Of a DNA stretch of 64,000 nt, positions 11,565 to 20,099 are shown in pieces (positions within the stretch are counted from its first letter, which is position 1; every line of letters begins with the position of its first letter). The stretch comes from JAJVID01 sp050247435 (GTDB taxonomy: Bacteria; Acidobacteriota; Blastocatellia; RBC074). Location: NCBI GenBank assembly GCA_050247435.1, contig JBFWUF010000010.1, positions 96,366-160,365 of the forward strand. Direction: 5' to 3'. Below the pieces are notes generated by a model that saw only the letters and a program-made list of their open reading frames with translations, was not told the origin of the DNA and made no database searches. The position numbers and the translations under genes are program-made.

Positions 11565-12260
11565 TCAGACCTGTTCTCTACGAGATTGCTCTACTTTCCA
11601 TGAAGCCAACGCACATTCGAGATCGAATTCTCCACTATCGAAGCGCAGCAGTATCCTGTCTTCGCCCGCGACCCAGATGTCCGCCACAGATGATTTCGGA
11701 GTGTCCGTGGTCACTTGAAAATGCGCGGCTTTGAAGTTGCCGGCCGGAACTCCGACCTCTTCTTCACCGATCAATTTGACACGGCAAGTCTCCATCCGCC
11801 CCAGCGGCCCCTCCGCGCCATCCGAAGTCTTGTAAAAAGTCCGAAGTTGCTCACCGCCTTTCGCCCGGTCGTAATTGAAATAGATCCAGGCGTCCAACAT
11901 CAACGCGCGCGTCATAATCGAAAAGAAATCCGTGGGGACACTGATGGTTTGAACCGAATGGCCGGATGCGGCTCCATCGGTGATCACATCCATCCTGCCG
12001 GCGTGAACGCGGAAATAACCGGCGCCGGTAAGCCTGTCGGCGGCCTGCAATCGAATGAACGCGTCTATCGGATGGCCATCCCTGCTTCGGGTGTAAATCA
12101 CATCACGGACCAGCTTCGAATCGTCCGTCATCGCCAGGCACCGCATGGTCACCGTGCTGTCGCGGTTGCGGGTCAGGCTCCAGTCTTCGCGCCCGTATTC
12201 GATGCCCGTTGATTTCCTGCGGTAAGACAATCGCCCGTATTGATATTTGAGATCCAACAT
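11565..12260 (-). CDS. Conserved hypothetical protein (DUF3108/DUF6134-like)
   Basis: About 231 residues, beta-rich, with no signal peptide from the chosen ATG. Features such as LKYQYGRLSYRR, a central FYKTSDG and EEEVGVPAGNFKAAHFQV resemble proteins that begin as an intermembrane beta-barrel-like or lipoprotein-sorting fold with repeated strand pairs. The frame is open to 12317, but that extension runs through a perfect hairpin (12299-12329), so the ATG at 12260 is preferred. It converges on the hydroxyproline dehydratase, with stops adjacent. Function unknown. Confidence 0.6.
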   Translation of the reverse strand: MLDLKYQYGRLSYRRKSTGIEYGREDWSLTRNRDSTVTMRCLAMTDDSKLVRDVIYTRSRDGHPIDAFIRLQAADRLTGAGYFRVHAGRMDVITDGAASGHSVQTISVPTDFFSIMTRALMLDAWIYFNYDRAKGGEQLRTFYKTSDGAEGPLGRMETCRVKLIGEEEVGVPAGNFKAAHFQVTTDTPKSSVADIWVAGEDRILLRFDSGEFDLECALASWKVEQSRREQV

Positions 12261-12298
12261 CGCGTTACGCCCAATGTTGAATTGGAGGCGGGTCGAAC

Positions 12299-12329
12299 GA
12301 GTGAGGCAATTTGCCAAATTGCCTCACTC
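12299..12329. repeat. Perfect 14-bp inverted repeat (hairpin)
   Basis: Arms 12299-12312 and 12316-12329 are exactly complementary, with a GCC loop. It lies between two minus-strand genes, just after the DUF937 stop. No T-run follows on the minus strand, so it may be an mRNA processing or attenuation hairpin, or a small palindromic repeat. Confidence 0.8.
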
Positions 12330-12343
12330 ACTATTCAACTTGA

Positions 12344-12928
12344 TCAGCGGCGCCCGCCGAGCAATCCGCCGATCATTCCCGCGACATCGTCAATCGCCGA
12401 GCCGTCGCGGTCTCTGTCCAGCACCGAAGAGAGCACGCCCAGCAACGGCGAGCCTGCGCCGGCCTGCTGAGTCGCGCCGCCGAGCAGACCGGCCAGATCG
12501 CCCGCGCCAAGACCTTCCTGTCGCTGTGTGCGTCCGAGCGCGCCCATCACAATCGGCGCAAGCATCATCAGCAGCGGCCCGACTTTGCTCATATCGAGTC
12601 CGCTGGCCTGGCTGACGCCCTGTTCAACCGTGCCCTGGTTGCCGCCGAAGATGTGGCCGAGAATGCCCGCGCCCGGCCCCGACGAATAATTGCCGAGAAA
12701 CCCACCCACGTCATCGAGAATGCTCCCGTCATGATTACGATCGAGCGCGCCCAGCAACGACGCCGCGCCCCCTTCGCTGGCGCTGTTGTTAGCCAGTCCA
12801 CCGAGCAGCATCGGCAACGCGGCCTGAATCGCGTTGCTCGTCGTGCCTTCGTCAGTTCCAAGTTGCTGACTGATCTGGCTGACCGTGTTGTTGTTCAATG
12901 CTTCACTGAGTAATCCTGTCAAATTCAT
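12344..12928 (-). CDS. DUF937 domain protein with two Ca-binding-like loops
   Basis: A 194-residue protein rich in Gly, Ala and Leu, matching the DUF937 (YidB-like) pattern: an N-terminal helix MNLTGLLSEAL, then LPMLLGGLANN. Two near-identical acidic loops, DRNHDG (63-68) and DRDRDG (171-176), each followed by ILDDV or AIDDV, look like EF-hand/dockerin-type calcium loops, as often seen in this family. No signal peptide. A GGAGG lies 8 nt before the ATG. Cellular role unknown. Confidence 0.8.
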   Translation of the reverse strand: MNLTGLLSEALNNNTVSQISQQLGTDEGTTSNAIQAALPMLLGGLANNSASEGGAASLLGALDRNHDGSILDDVGGFLGNYSSGPGAGILGHIFGGNQGTVEQGVSQASGLDMSKVGPLLMMLAPIVMGALGRTQRQEGLGAGDLAGLLGGATQQAGAGSPLLGVLSSVLDRDRDGSAIDDVAGMIGGLLGGRR

Positions 12929-12969
12929 GATTTGCCTCCTAAATATCAGTAGTTTTACTTCTCAAGTGT

Positions 12970-13692
12970 TTATTGATTGTGGGGTGATTGCGATTCTTCA
13001 CGAAGGTAATTCTGATTAACCCAGCCGGTCATCCTCTGGTAACTGATCGGCGCCCAACGCTCGCGCCCTCGGCGAACGCTTGCGCCCGTCACCTTGATTC
13101 CTTTGGCGTCATGTGGGATCGCGCCAATAATTCCGGCTTCCCGGCCCGATTTTGAGCGCACGTTCAAAACATCATCGCCGCGCACGTTGAATACAGCGTA
13201 ACTCGCGCTAGTTTTCAACCTCCGAGTCATGGCCGGCGATTTGCGCCCGGTCTTGAGATTGAATTCCACCCAGCCTTCCGCGGGCGCGTTTTTCGGCGCG
13301 TCCGCGCCAGTCGAGTTAATGCGATAGTAATAAATCCTGCCGCCACCTTCAGACCATTCGGCAGCCGATTGCAAAATGTAGTCCCACCGCGAGGTAATCT
13401 TTCGTTTGCCCGCTCCATCCGATTTAAAGACAAAGCCGATGTTGTCGTTGCATTCGTAACCGCAGGCGATGACCAGGAAATGCGCGCCCGTCGGCGCCTG
13501 ACGAACTTCAAGCAACGACATGAAACCATCCCTTTTGGCGTCAAGCAGGACTTTACCATCCAGAGTCAGTTGATCGCGCGATTCGCTGATCGAAGGTCTG
13601 GCGGTTTGCGCAAAGGTAACCCGCGCTGAAAAGGCACAGAGTCCGGCGCAGAAGAGGGTAGCCAGCAATAATGATAAAAATCTCCGAGACAT
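12970..13692 (-). CDS. Secreted protein with bacterial SH3-like domain
   Basis: About 240 residues. The N-terminus from 13692 (MSRRFLSLLLATLFCAGLCAFSARVTFAQ) is a signal peptide ending in an AQ-type cleavage site. The middle is a beta-rich domain of unknown type with a CGYEC pair. The C-terminal 70 residues (DVLNVRSKSGREAGIIGAIP...GRERWAPISYQRMTGWVNQNYL) match a bacterial SH3 domain, which usually binds cell-wall peptides. The frame extends to 13743, but the ATG at 13692 gives the clean signal peptide. It is divergent from the sugar transporter. Confidence 0.8.
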   Translation of the reverse strand: MSRRFLSLLLATLFCAGLCAFSARVTFAQTARPSISESRDQLTLDGKVLLDAKRDGFMSLLEVRQAPTGAHFLVIACGYECNDNIGFVFKSDGAGKRKITSRWDYILQSAAEWSEGGGRIYYYRINSTGADAPKNAPAEGWVEFNLKTGRKSPAMTRRLKTSASYAVFNVRGDDVLNVRSKSGREAGIIGAIPHDAKGIKVTGASVRRGRERWAPISYQRMTGWVNQNYLREESQSPHNQ

Positions 13693-13805
13693 TCTTTCGC
13701 ATTTCTCGCGCGTAAGGTGATTGTGCTTTCCGCGTAGTCGCAACTATAATCCCCGCCGCATTCACCTGCAAAACATTTCCTGAGCGCTAAAGATATATTC
13801 AACGC

Positions 13806-14852
13806 ATGAAGCTTGACGCTGACAACGCCTCCGGTTTGCCAGCCGGTCCGTCTGCTTTTTCCTCTCGCAGGATCGCGCCAATTCCTGCACGCTATCAACG
13901 AGAAGCGGCGGCGGCGATTGTCTATGTTGTCCTGCTTGCCCTTGTAGCCGTCGCCGCGCCTGATTTCTATTCGTTCGCCAATTTGCGTGACCTGGCCATC
14001 GGCGCCGCTCCGGCGCTGATTGTGGCAATCGGGATGACTATGGTTATCCTGACAAGGCAGATTGATATTTCCATCGGCTCGCAATTCGCAGTTTGCAGCG
14101 TCGCGGCCGGGTTATTGTCGAAGGCCGGGCTGCCAATCGCGACGGTTCTCGCCTTGGTGGCGCTGGCCGGATGCCTGTTTGGTGCGATCAACGGCGCGCT
14201 GGTCGTGCGATTGAACATTCCATCAATCGTCGCGACGCTGGCAATGATGGTGGCAATGCGCGACGGATTGCGTTGGGCTACGGAAGGCAAATGGGTTCAA
14301 GGTCTGCCGCGCGAGTTTCAGTGGTTCGGGTTTGGGCAATCAATCGGGCAGGCAGTGATCATCGCCGCCGCAATCACTCTCTTCGCCGTCTTCGCCTGGG
14401 GATTGAAAAACCTCGCCGCAGGCCGGGCGATATACGCGGTCGGTTCCGACGCGGAAGCGGCGCGGCTCGCGGGCATCGAACCTCGGCGTGTGATCTTCAG
14501 CGTTTTCGCGATGATGGGCGCGCTCACTGGCGTTGCAGCGACGCTGAACTCAATTCGATTCACTGACATTCAGAGCAATGCCGGCCTGGGGTTGGAACTG
14601 AAAGCTATCGCCGCCGTCGTGGTCGGCGGAACGGCGATCAATGGCGGACGCGGATCGCTCACTGGCACGCTCATCGGCGTAGCGCTGCTTGGCACAATCG
14701 GCACGGCGCTCACATTCCTCGGCGTCAATCCGTTTTGGGAAAAAGCCATTCAGGGCGCAATCATTCTCGCGGCGGTTGTTTCAGATGTTGTCTTCTCCAG
14801 CGCGCGCCGGCGCCGCGAACGTCAAGGCCGGAAGGAGGCGCAGGCTGCATGA
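13806..14852 (+). CDS. Sugar ABC transporter permease (RbsC/RhaP-like)
   Basis: A 348-residue inner-membrane permease of the BPD_transp_2 family, with about ten hydrophobic segments from residue 35 on. Family hallmarks include the periplasmic-gate-like LTRQIDISIGSQFAV and the cytoplasmic coupling-helix region AVGSDAEAARLAGIEPRRV. Its stop overlaps the start of the next permease as ATGA (14849-14852), implying translational coupling and a heteromeric permease pair. The partner's fused binding domain resembles rhamnose-binding RhaS, so rhamnose or another deoxy sugar is the best guess. No ATPase gene lies nearby. Confidence 0.88.
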   Translation: MKLDADNASGLPAGPSAFSSRRIAPIPARYQREAAAAIVYVVLLALVAVAAPDFYSFANLRDLAIGAAPALIVAIGMTMVILTRQIDISIGSQFAVCSVAAGLLSKAGLPIATVLALVALAGCLFGAINGALVVRLNIPSIVATLAMMVAMRDGLRWATEGKWVQGLPREFQWFGFGQSIGQAVIIAAAITLFAVFAWGLKNLAAGRAIYAVGSDAEAARLAGIEPRRVIFSVFAMMGALTGVAATLNSIRFTDIQSNAGLGLELKAIAAVVVGGTAINGGRGSLTGTLIGVALLGTIGTALTFLGVNPFWEKAIQGAIILAAVVSDVVFSSARRRRERQGRKEAQAA

Positions 14853-16924
14853 CTCCATCAATTCCATTCGCGACCGAAGAGCCGTTGTGGCGCCGCCTGT
14901 TTCCGAACCACGAGTGGGCGCTGCTGGCGATGCTCTTTGTCGAAACAATCATCTTCGCCTTCATCGGCGACAACTTTTTGACAGGCGCCAACGGGTTCGA
15001 GGTCATTCGATTGAGCGTTGAGATCGGGCTGTTGGCGCTGGCGCTGACGCCCGTGATCATCACCGGCGGGATTGATCTGTCGGTAGGTTCGATGATGGGG
15101 TTATCGGCGATTGTCTGCGGCTGGTTGTGGCGCGACGCCGGATTGCCCATCTGGGCGAGCGTGGCGTTGACGCTGATGCTGGGACTGATTGGCGGCGGGT
15201 TGAACGCGCTGCTGATTGCTCGGCTCAATCTGCCGCCGCTGATCGTCACGCTCGGAACGTTTTCGCTCTTTCGAGGATTGGCCGAAGGAATCACGGGCGG
15301 CGTGGACAACTACACCGGCTTCCCCCAGCAATTTCTGTTTCTCGGCCAGGGTTATCTCTTTGGTGTTTTGCCACCACAGACTCTGGTGTTGATCGCGGTC
15401 GCGGTCTTCTACTACCTGCTGCTCCATCGCACGATCATCGGTCGAGGACTGTATGCGATTGGATTTTCGTCTGAAGGCGCGCGGTACGCTGGCATCCCGG
15501 TCGCGCGGCGCGCCGGCCTCGTCTATCTGCTCTCAGGATTCGCCGCGAGTCTGGCCGCTGTCATCTACATCGCGCATCTTGGCCAGGCGAAATCTGACGC
15601 GGGTACTGGATACGAATTGATGGCGATCACGGCGGTCGTGCTAGGCGGGACTTCGATCTTCGGTGGACGCGGCACGGTCTGGGGCACGGCCCTCGGATTA
15701 TTCGCCATAGTAATTTTACAAAACGGATTGAGGCTTGCCGGGCTGCCCACTGAACTCGCGGGCATTCTGACCGGCGCGCTGCTCGTCATCACGATCTGCG
15801 TTGATCGTTTCCTGGGAGCGCGGGAGCCCTCGCCCGCAGGGATTGGCGCGCCTGCGCCGCAAGTGGAGGAAATCGAAGTGAAAAATTCTCAAGTCGCAAT
15901 TCTCAGCGCCGTCATCCTGATCGCCGCGTTGATCGTTGCGAGTAGCAACTGGCTGCTCGTCCGCTCGCTCAAACAGAAATCGAGCGCCAGCGCGTCAACA
16001 GCGCCATCCTCTCCAACCAGGCGCACAACTGTCGCAATGATGCCGAAGGCCAAAGGCGATCCGTACTTTGTCAGTTGCCGCAAAGGCGCCGAAGAAGCCG
16101 CGCGCGAACTCGGCGTTGAGCTGATCTGGGACGGCCCAACCGACCTCGACCCGGCGAAACAAAACGAAGTGGTTGAAGGCTGGATCACGCGCGGCGTTGA
16201 CGTGATCGCCGTCAGCGTCGAAAACCAGGCCGGGATTTCAACCGTGCTCAGAAAAGCGCGAGAGCGAGGCATCAAGGTTTTGACCTGGGACGCCGACGCT
16301 CAAAAAGACGCGCGCGATTTCTTCATCAACCAGGCCACGCCTCAAGGCATCGGCCAGACGCTGACCGACGAGGCCGCACGCATCCTCTCAGGCCGTGGCG
16401 AATTCGTGATCATTACCGCCAGTTTGAGCGCGGCCAACCAGAACGAATGGATCAAGCACATCAAAGCCAGGCTGGCCGAAAAATATCCCGGCCTGAAGCT
16501 GGTAGCGATCCGGCCAAGCGACGGTGACCGCGACCGCGCCTTCGCCGAGACTCAAACTGTTTTGAAAGCTCACCCGAACGTGAAATTGATCATGGGCATC
16601 GCCGCTCCCGCTGTGCCCGGCGCAGCCGAAGCTGTCAAACAATCAGGCAGAGAAGACGTAAAGGTCATCGGTCTGTCGTTGCCGAATTTGTGCAAGCCTT
16701 ATGTTCACGACGGCGTGATCGAAAGCGTTGTGCTGTGGAACACGCTCGATCTGGGTTATCTGACGATATACGCGGCGAATGAATTAGAAGGCGGAAAATT
16801 GAAGCGCGGCGAACGTGAATTGAAAGCTGGCAAGTTGGGCGTGATTGAGGTGCGCGAGGATGACGTGCTGCTGGGCGCGCCGTTTATTTTCAACAAACGG
16901 AATATTGACCGGTTTGATTTCTAA
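14849..16924 (+). CDS. Fused sugar ABC permease and substrate-binding protein (RhaQ-RhaS-like)
   Basis: A 691-residue fusion. Residues 1-335 form a second RbsC/RhaQ-like permease (VIITGGIDLSVGS, AIGFSSEGARYAGIPVARR). After a short linker, residues about 344-372 include a hydrophobic segment (VAILSAVILIAALIVAS) that would place the C-terminal 300 residues outside the membrane. That part matches a type I periplasmic sugar-binding protein close in pattern to RhaS (MMPKAKGDPYF, NQATPQGIG, ASLSAANQNEWI, LGAPFIFNKRNID). Permeases and binding proteins are normally separate genes. An in-frame GTG at 15878 with its own Shine-Dalgarno could also yield a free binding protein. The frame opens at 14735; the ATG at 14849 is chosen for its overlap with the upstream stop. 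Confidence 0.88.
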   Translation: MTPSIPFATEEPLWRRLFPNHEWALLAMLFVETIIFAFIGDNFLTGANGFEVIRLSVEIGLLALALTPVIITGGIDLSVGSMMGLSAIVCGWLWRDAGLPIWASVALTLMLGLIGGGLNALLIARLNLPPLIVTLGTFSLFRGLAEGITGGVDNYTGFPQQFLFLGQGYLFGVLPPQTLVLIAVAVFYYLLLHRTIIGRGLYAIGFSSEGARYAGIPVARRAGLVYLLSGFAASLAAVIYIAHLGQAKSDAGTGYELMAITAVVLGGTSIFGGRGTVWGTALGLFAIVILQNGLRLAGLPTELAGILTGALLVITICVDRFLGAREPSPAGIGAPAPQVEEIEVKNSQVAILSAVILIAALIVASSNWLLVRSLKQKSSASASTAPSSPTRRTTVAMMPKAKGDPYFVSCRKGAEEAARELGVELIWDGPTDLDPAKQNEVVEGWITRGVDVIAVSVENQAGISTVLRKARERGIKVLTWDADAQKDARDFFINQATPQGIGQTLTDEAARILSGRGEFVIITASLSAANQNEWIKHIKARLAEKYPGLKLVAIRPSDGDRDRAFAETQTVLKAHPNVKLIMGIAAPAVPGAAEAVKQSGREDVKVIGLSLPNLCKPYVHDGVIESVVLWNTLDLGYLTIYAANELEGGKLKRGERELKAGKLGVIEVREDDVLLGAPFIFNKRNIDRFDF
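15865..15880 (+). promoter_or_regulatory. Possible internal ribosome binding site and GTG start for a free binding protein
   Basis: GGAGGA at 15865-15870 is followed 7 nt later by an in-frame GTG (15878-15880; codon 344 of the fusion). Translation from there would begin V/M-K-N-S and run directly into a hydrophobic signal-anchor-like segment, exactly where a stand-alone binding protein would start. Spacing and sequence are near-ideal; use is inference. Confidence 0.5.
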
Positions 16925-17047
16925 CAGGCGATGTTTGCGGACGCGATAAAAAGCTGCGGCTGTACGGATTTCGGTTGTTGTGCATGTTAGCTTTCAAACT
17001 CACTGCGCCGATCAATGCGGTGCGAGTTGAAACTCAAGGAGGAACTT

Positions 17048-17740
17048 ATGGCAATGAAAAGTAGAATCATAATCGCGACTTTTCTCTTGCTGATGGTAGC
17101 AGGTGGAGTGCTCGCAGCCCGCGTGCTCAATCTTACCGGAGATCCCCAGGATACTCTTATCCTCCCATCCGCTTTCACAGCCGAGGGAAGGGTATTGCAT
17201 AACGGGCAGGAGGTCGAGAGGTTCACTTATTATGGCGATGGAACCGGTCGGCTTGCGGAAGTGAGGCAGGACGAAATGGGTATCCACTACTGGTGGAAGC
17301 TTGGCGACGGAACCATGTGGCGCCTGGAGCTTGGAGGACAGAACCTGATCTATCATAGTACTGGGGCGATGCGGCTACTCGGCGCTGACTATCACAGGCG
17401 TTTAGGGAAGCCGGAACAGAACCTCTTTGGCTTCCCTGCTTTTAAGCAGGTCGGTACCAAACCGAACGGGGGCGATTTCGAAGTGTGGTTTGCCCCCGAT
17501 TTGTGCAAAGACGTCAAGCGGATTGATCATCAAGGAAATGAAACCCGTGTCAGAGAGATTTACGACCTGAAGCCTGGCGCCCCTGATCCTGGGGTTTTTG
17601 TTCCGCCATCCCTTCCCATTGTTTACAGCGAGGGCGTAGCCAAATTCCACCAGAACGCCGGGCGGCCTCAGGAAGCATCCCAAGCTCTATCAGACCTGGC
17701 AGCCGCGAAGCAGAAATACGGCGAGTTTTTTAAGCCCTAA
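17048..17740 (+). CDS. Secreted hypothetical protein
   Basis: About 230 residues with an N-terminal signal peptide (MAMKSRIIIATFLLLMVAGGVLA). The ATG at 17048 has AAGGAGG 5 nt upstream. The body is beta-rich and ends with an Ala/Gln-rich helix. No family recognised. Separated by 123 nt from the transporter, so it may or may not share its transcript. Confidence 0.65.
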   Translation: MAMKSRIIIATFLLLMVAGGVLAARVLNLTGDPQDTLILPSAFTAEGRVLHNGQEVERFTYYGDGTGRLAEVRQDEMGIHYWWKLGDGTMWRLELGGQNLIYHSTGAMRLLGADYHRRLGKPEQNLFGFPAFKQVGTKPNGGDFEVWFAPDLCKDVKRIDHQGNETRVREIYDLKPGAPDPGVFVPPSLPIVYSEGVAKFHQNAGRPQEASQALSDLAAAKQKYGEFFKP

Positions 17741-17746
17741 TGACAA

Positions 17747-18322
17747 TCAGATCGGCGTATCCCAGATTTCTTTCAAGTCGAGTACAAAGCCTGGCAGCTC
17801 TGGATTGGCTGAGACTTCGGTCACGTTTTTCAGTTCTTCGGCAGCGACATTGGGACGATAAACATAGACAGTGCGCGTTTCGGGATCAATCAGCCAACCG
17901 AGCCGCACCCCACAAGTGATGTACTCTTCCATCTTGGCTTTGACAGTATCGAGATCATCGCTCGGCGAGCGCAGTTCAATTGCGAAGTCAGGACAGATAG
18001 GTAAAAACTTCTTCTTCTCTTCCAGGGTCAGTTGCGCCAGCCGCGCCTTCTCCACCCAGGAAGCGTCCGGCGAGCGGTCAGCGCCATTAGGCAGTTTGTA
18101 CCCTGTGGAAGAGTCAAAAGAGGAGCCAGTCGCATGCCGCTTTTCCCAATTCCCAAGCTGTCTGGTGATCTCCTTGTTGCGGTATCCAGTTTCACCTCCA
18201 GTTGGCGGCATGATTATCACCTCTCCTTTCGCCGTGCGCTCAAGACGCAAGTTCGGGTTCTGCCTGACAAGCTCGTAGAAAAGGTCTTCAGTTGATTTGA
18301 GTTGAAAGCCGTGTTGACTCAT
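17747..18322 (-). CDS. Uma2 family (DUF820) restriction-endonuclease-fold protein
   Basis: A 191-residue Uma2/DUF820 protein with the PD-(D/E)xK-like core: Asp86 (SPDASWV), CPDFAIELRSPSDD (Asp112, Glu116) and the conserved lysine/tyrosine helix KAKMEEYI, then GWLIDPETRTVYVYRP. Start: GGAGG lies 8 nt before the ATG at 18322; ATGs further upstream are too close to or before that site. The family is very abundant in Cyanobacteria and Acidobacteria; biological targets remain unclear. Its stop faces that of the secreted protein 6 nt away. Confidence 0.9.
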   Translation of the reverse strand: MSQHGFQLKSTEDLFYELVRQNPNLRLERTAKGEVIIMPPTGGETGYRNKEITRQLGNWEKRHATGSSFDSSTGYKLPNGADRSPDASWVEKARLAQLTLEEKKKFLPICPDFAIELRSPSDDLDTVKAKMEEYITCGVRLGWLIDPETRTVYVYRPNVAAEELKNVTEVSANPELPGFVLDLKEIWDTPI

Positions 18323-18367
18323 AAACATTGCCTCCGGTTGATGGCCGGATTCTAGCACGCCGCCTTT

Positions 18368-19795
18368 TCAGATTCGCAGCCCCAACGACACGTGCTTCGT
18401 TTCAAGAAAAGCGTCAAGCCCCTCGCTCCCCAACTCTCTTCCCCATCCACTCTGTTTCACGCCGCCGAACGGGCAATTGCTGGTCGAAGGCACGCCGTCG
18501 TTGATTCCAATCGTTCCCGCTTCCAGCGATTCCGCCAGTCGAAACGCGCGATCCAGATCAGCCGTGAACGCATACGCGCTCAAGCCGTAGATCGTGTCGT
18601 TGGCCTTCGCAATCGCTTCGTCTTCGGTGTCGAATGCGGAGATTGCGGCGACCGGGGCGAAAGTCTCCTCCTGCGCGCACAGCGCGTCGTCCGGCACATC
18701 GGCGAGCACGGTCGGTTCGATAAAGAAGCCTTTGTCGCCGAACTGCTTTCCGCCGCACAGCACGCGAGCGCCGCGCGCGACGGCGTCTTCGATGTGCGCG
18801 AGAGCCTTTGTCAACCCCGCGTCGTCAATCAGCGGCCCGATGTCCACGCCTTTTTCCAGACCGTCGCCGACTTTCAATGACCTCATCCTCGCGGTGAAAG
18901 CTTCGAGAAAGTCTTCGTATACGCCGCGCTGAACATAAATCCTGTTTGCCGCAATGCACGATTGGCCGGTGTTGCGCGTTTTGGCGGCAAGCGCGCCTTC
19001 GACCGCGCGGTTTAAATCAATGTCATCAAAAACCAACACCGGCGCGTTGCCTCCGAGTTCGAGCGACAGAGGCTTGACGGTCTGCGCCGCGCCTGCAATC
19101 AGCAATCGCCCGACTTCGGTCGAGCCGGTGAAGGTCACTTTGCGGCACAAAGGATTCTGCAAAAACTCCTTGCCAATCTCCGGCGCGTCGCCTAACACAA
19201 CCTGGAAGACGCCTTTCGGCAAACCGGCTGCGGCCACGCATTCGGCCAGCGCGATTGCGGAGAGCGGTGTTTGTTCAGCGGGCTTCAAAATGATCGTATT
19301 GCCGGCGGCCAATGCTGGCGCGGCTTTCCTCACGGCAAGCACAAGCGGGAAATTCCACGGCGTGATCGCGCCAATAACCCCCATCGGCGATTTGATGATC
19401 AAGTGGCGTTTGCCATCTACCTGCTGCGGCACGACTCGGCCATAAGCCCGCCGCGCTTCTTCAGCAAACCAATGCAGATGATCAACCGCGAACGCGACCT
19501 CGGTTTGGCTTTGAGCGAGCGGCTTGCCGTTTTCGAGCGTCATCGTGCGGGCCATCTCCGCCGAGCGGTTTTCGATCTCATCGGCGATGGAGCGCAGGAA
19601 CATTCCGCGAGCCTTGCCCGTCAGCTTGCGCCACGATTGAAAAGCTTCATGCGCGTCAGCGATTGCTTGCGCAACGCGCGCACGGTCAACTGTCGAAACC
19701 CGCGCGATCGCTCCGCCAGTCGCCGGATTGATTACCTGCTCGAATGGGGATGAGACGAGCCAGTCGCCATTGAGATAAAGAGGGCAGGTCTTCAC
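18368..19795 (-). CDS. gabD: NAD(P)-dependent succinate-semialdehyde dehydrogenase
   Basis: A 475-residue aldehyde dehydrogenase. The active site is complete: Asn148 (PWNFP), Lys171 (LKPAEQTP), general base Glu246 (LELGGNAP) and nucleophile Cys280 (GQSC). The overall pattern (ITPWNFP, FTGSTEVGR, ANRIYVQ, PFGGVKQSGWGREL) is that of GabD-type enzymes, which oxidise succinate semialdehyde to succinate, ending the GABA shunt. Related aldehydes such as glutarate semialdehyde are possible substrates. No GABA transaminase is adjacent, so the pathway source of the aldehyde is unclear. Confidence 0.9.
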   Translation of the reverse strand: MKTCPLYLNGDWLVSSPFEQVINPATGGAIARVSTVDRARVAQAIADAHEAFQSWRKLTGKARGMFLRSIADEIENRSAEMARTMTLENGKPLAQSQTEVAFAVDHLHWFAEEARRAYGRVVPQQVDGKRHLIIKSPMGVIGAITPWNFPLVLAVRKAAPALAAGNTIILKPAEQTPLSAIALAECVAAAGLPKGVFQVVLGDAPEIGKEFLQNPLCRKVTFTGSTEVGRLLIAGAAQTVKPLSLELGGNAPVLVFDDIDLNRAVEGALAAKTRNTGQSCIAANRIYVQRGVYEDFLEAFTARMRSLKVGDGLEKGVDIGPLIDDAGLTKALAHIEDAVARGARVLCGGKQFGDKGFFIEPTVLADVPDDALCAQEETFAPVAAISAFDTEDEAIAKANDTIYGLSAYAFTADLDRAFRLAESLEAGTIGINDGVPSTSNCPFGGVKQSGWGRELGSEGLDAFLETKHVSLGLRI

Positions 19796-19818
19796 ATTCT
19801 TTCCTTCTCACTTCCCCT

Positions 19819-19893
19819 TCACTTGGGAATCTTCGCGTAGTCTTTCAGAAACTGATCAACGACGATGTCCGACTCGCAGGTGATGTCGTTACG
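19819..19893 (-). pseudogene. Possible C-terminal gene remnant
   Basis: The minus strand reads an uninterrupted tail of about 25 residues (ESDIVVDQFLKDYAKIPK, then stop) with good coding character, but an in-frame stop cuts it off at 19895-19897, close to the inverted repeat. It looks like the end of a lost gene whose body was removed. Family not identified. Confidence 0.3.
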
Positions 19894-19912
19894 CACTTAA
19901 GCAGAAGTAATG

Positions 19913-19986
19913 AGATGTGGCGCGAGTTGTTTAATCGCGCCTGTCCCACTGTCACAAAGCGCGAGAAAACAACTCGCGCCACATCT
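19913..19986. repeat. Perfect 20-bp inverted repeat, REP/MITE-like
   Basis: Arms 19913-19932 and 19967-19986 are exactly complementary, with an inner pair (TCGCGC/GCGCGA) extending the stem and a loop of about 20 nt. Total 74 bp. It resembles a palindromic mobile repeat rather than a terminator because no T-run follows. Confidence 0.8.
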
Positions 19987-20099
19987 TTACGGCGCAAAAC
20001 TTTTAGCCACGCGCTTACCCAACACCGCCGGATGGTTATATTTATTTCTCAAAGACCATAACGGCTGGGCTAAAGAAAAACAGGTGGCCAGAGCGAATT

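Larger units (their letters stand above)
19796..20099. other. 304-bp intergenic region with gene remnant and inverted repeat
   Basis: No complete gene. Contains, on the minus strand, a short open C-terminal-like fragment (19819-19893) and a long inverted repeat (19913-19986). The remaining 110 bp show nothing recognisable. Confidence 0.6.

Noticed and set aside
12344..12928. Dockerin/cellulosome protein because of two DxNxDG loops
   Set aside because: Loops are about 100 residues apart and embedded in a DUF937 fold without signal peptide; dockerin repeats are about 22 residues with different spacing.
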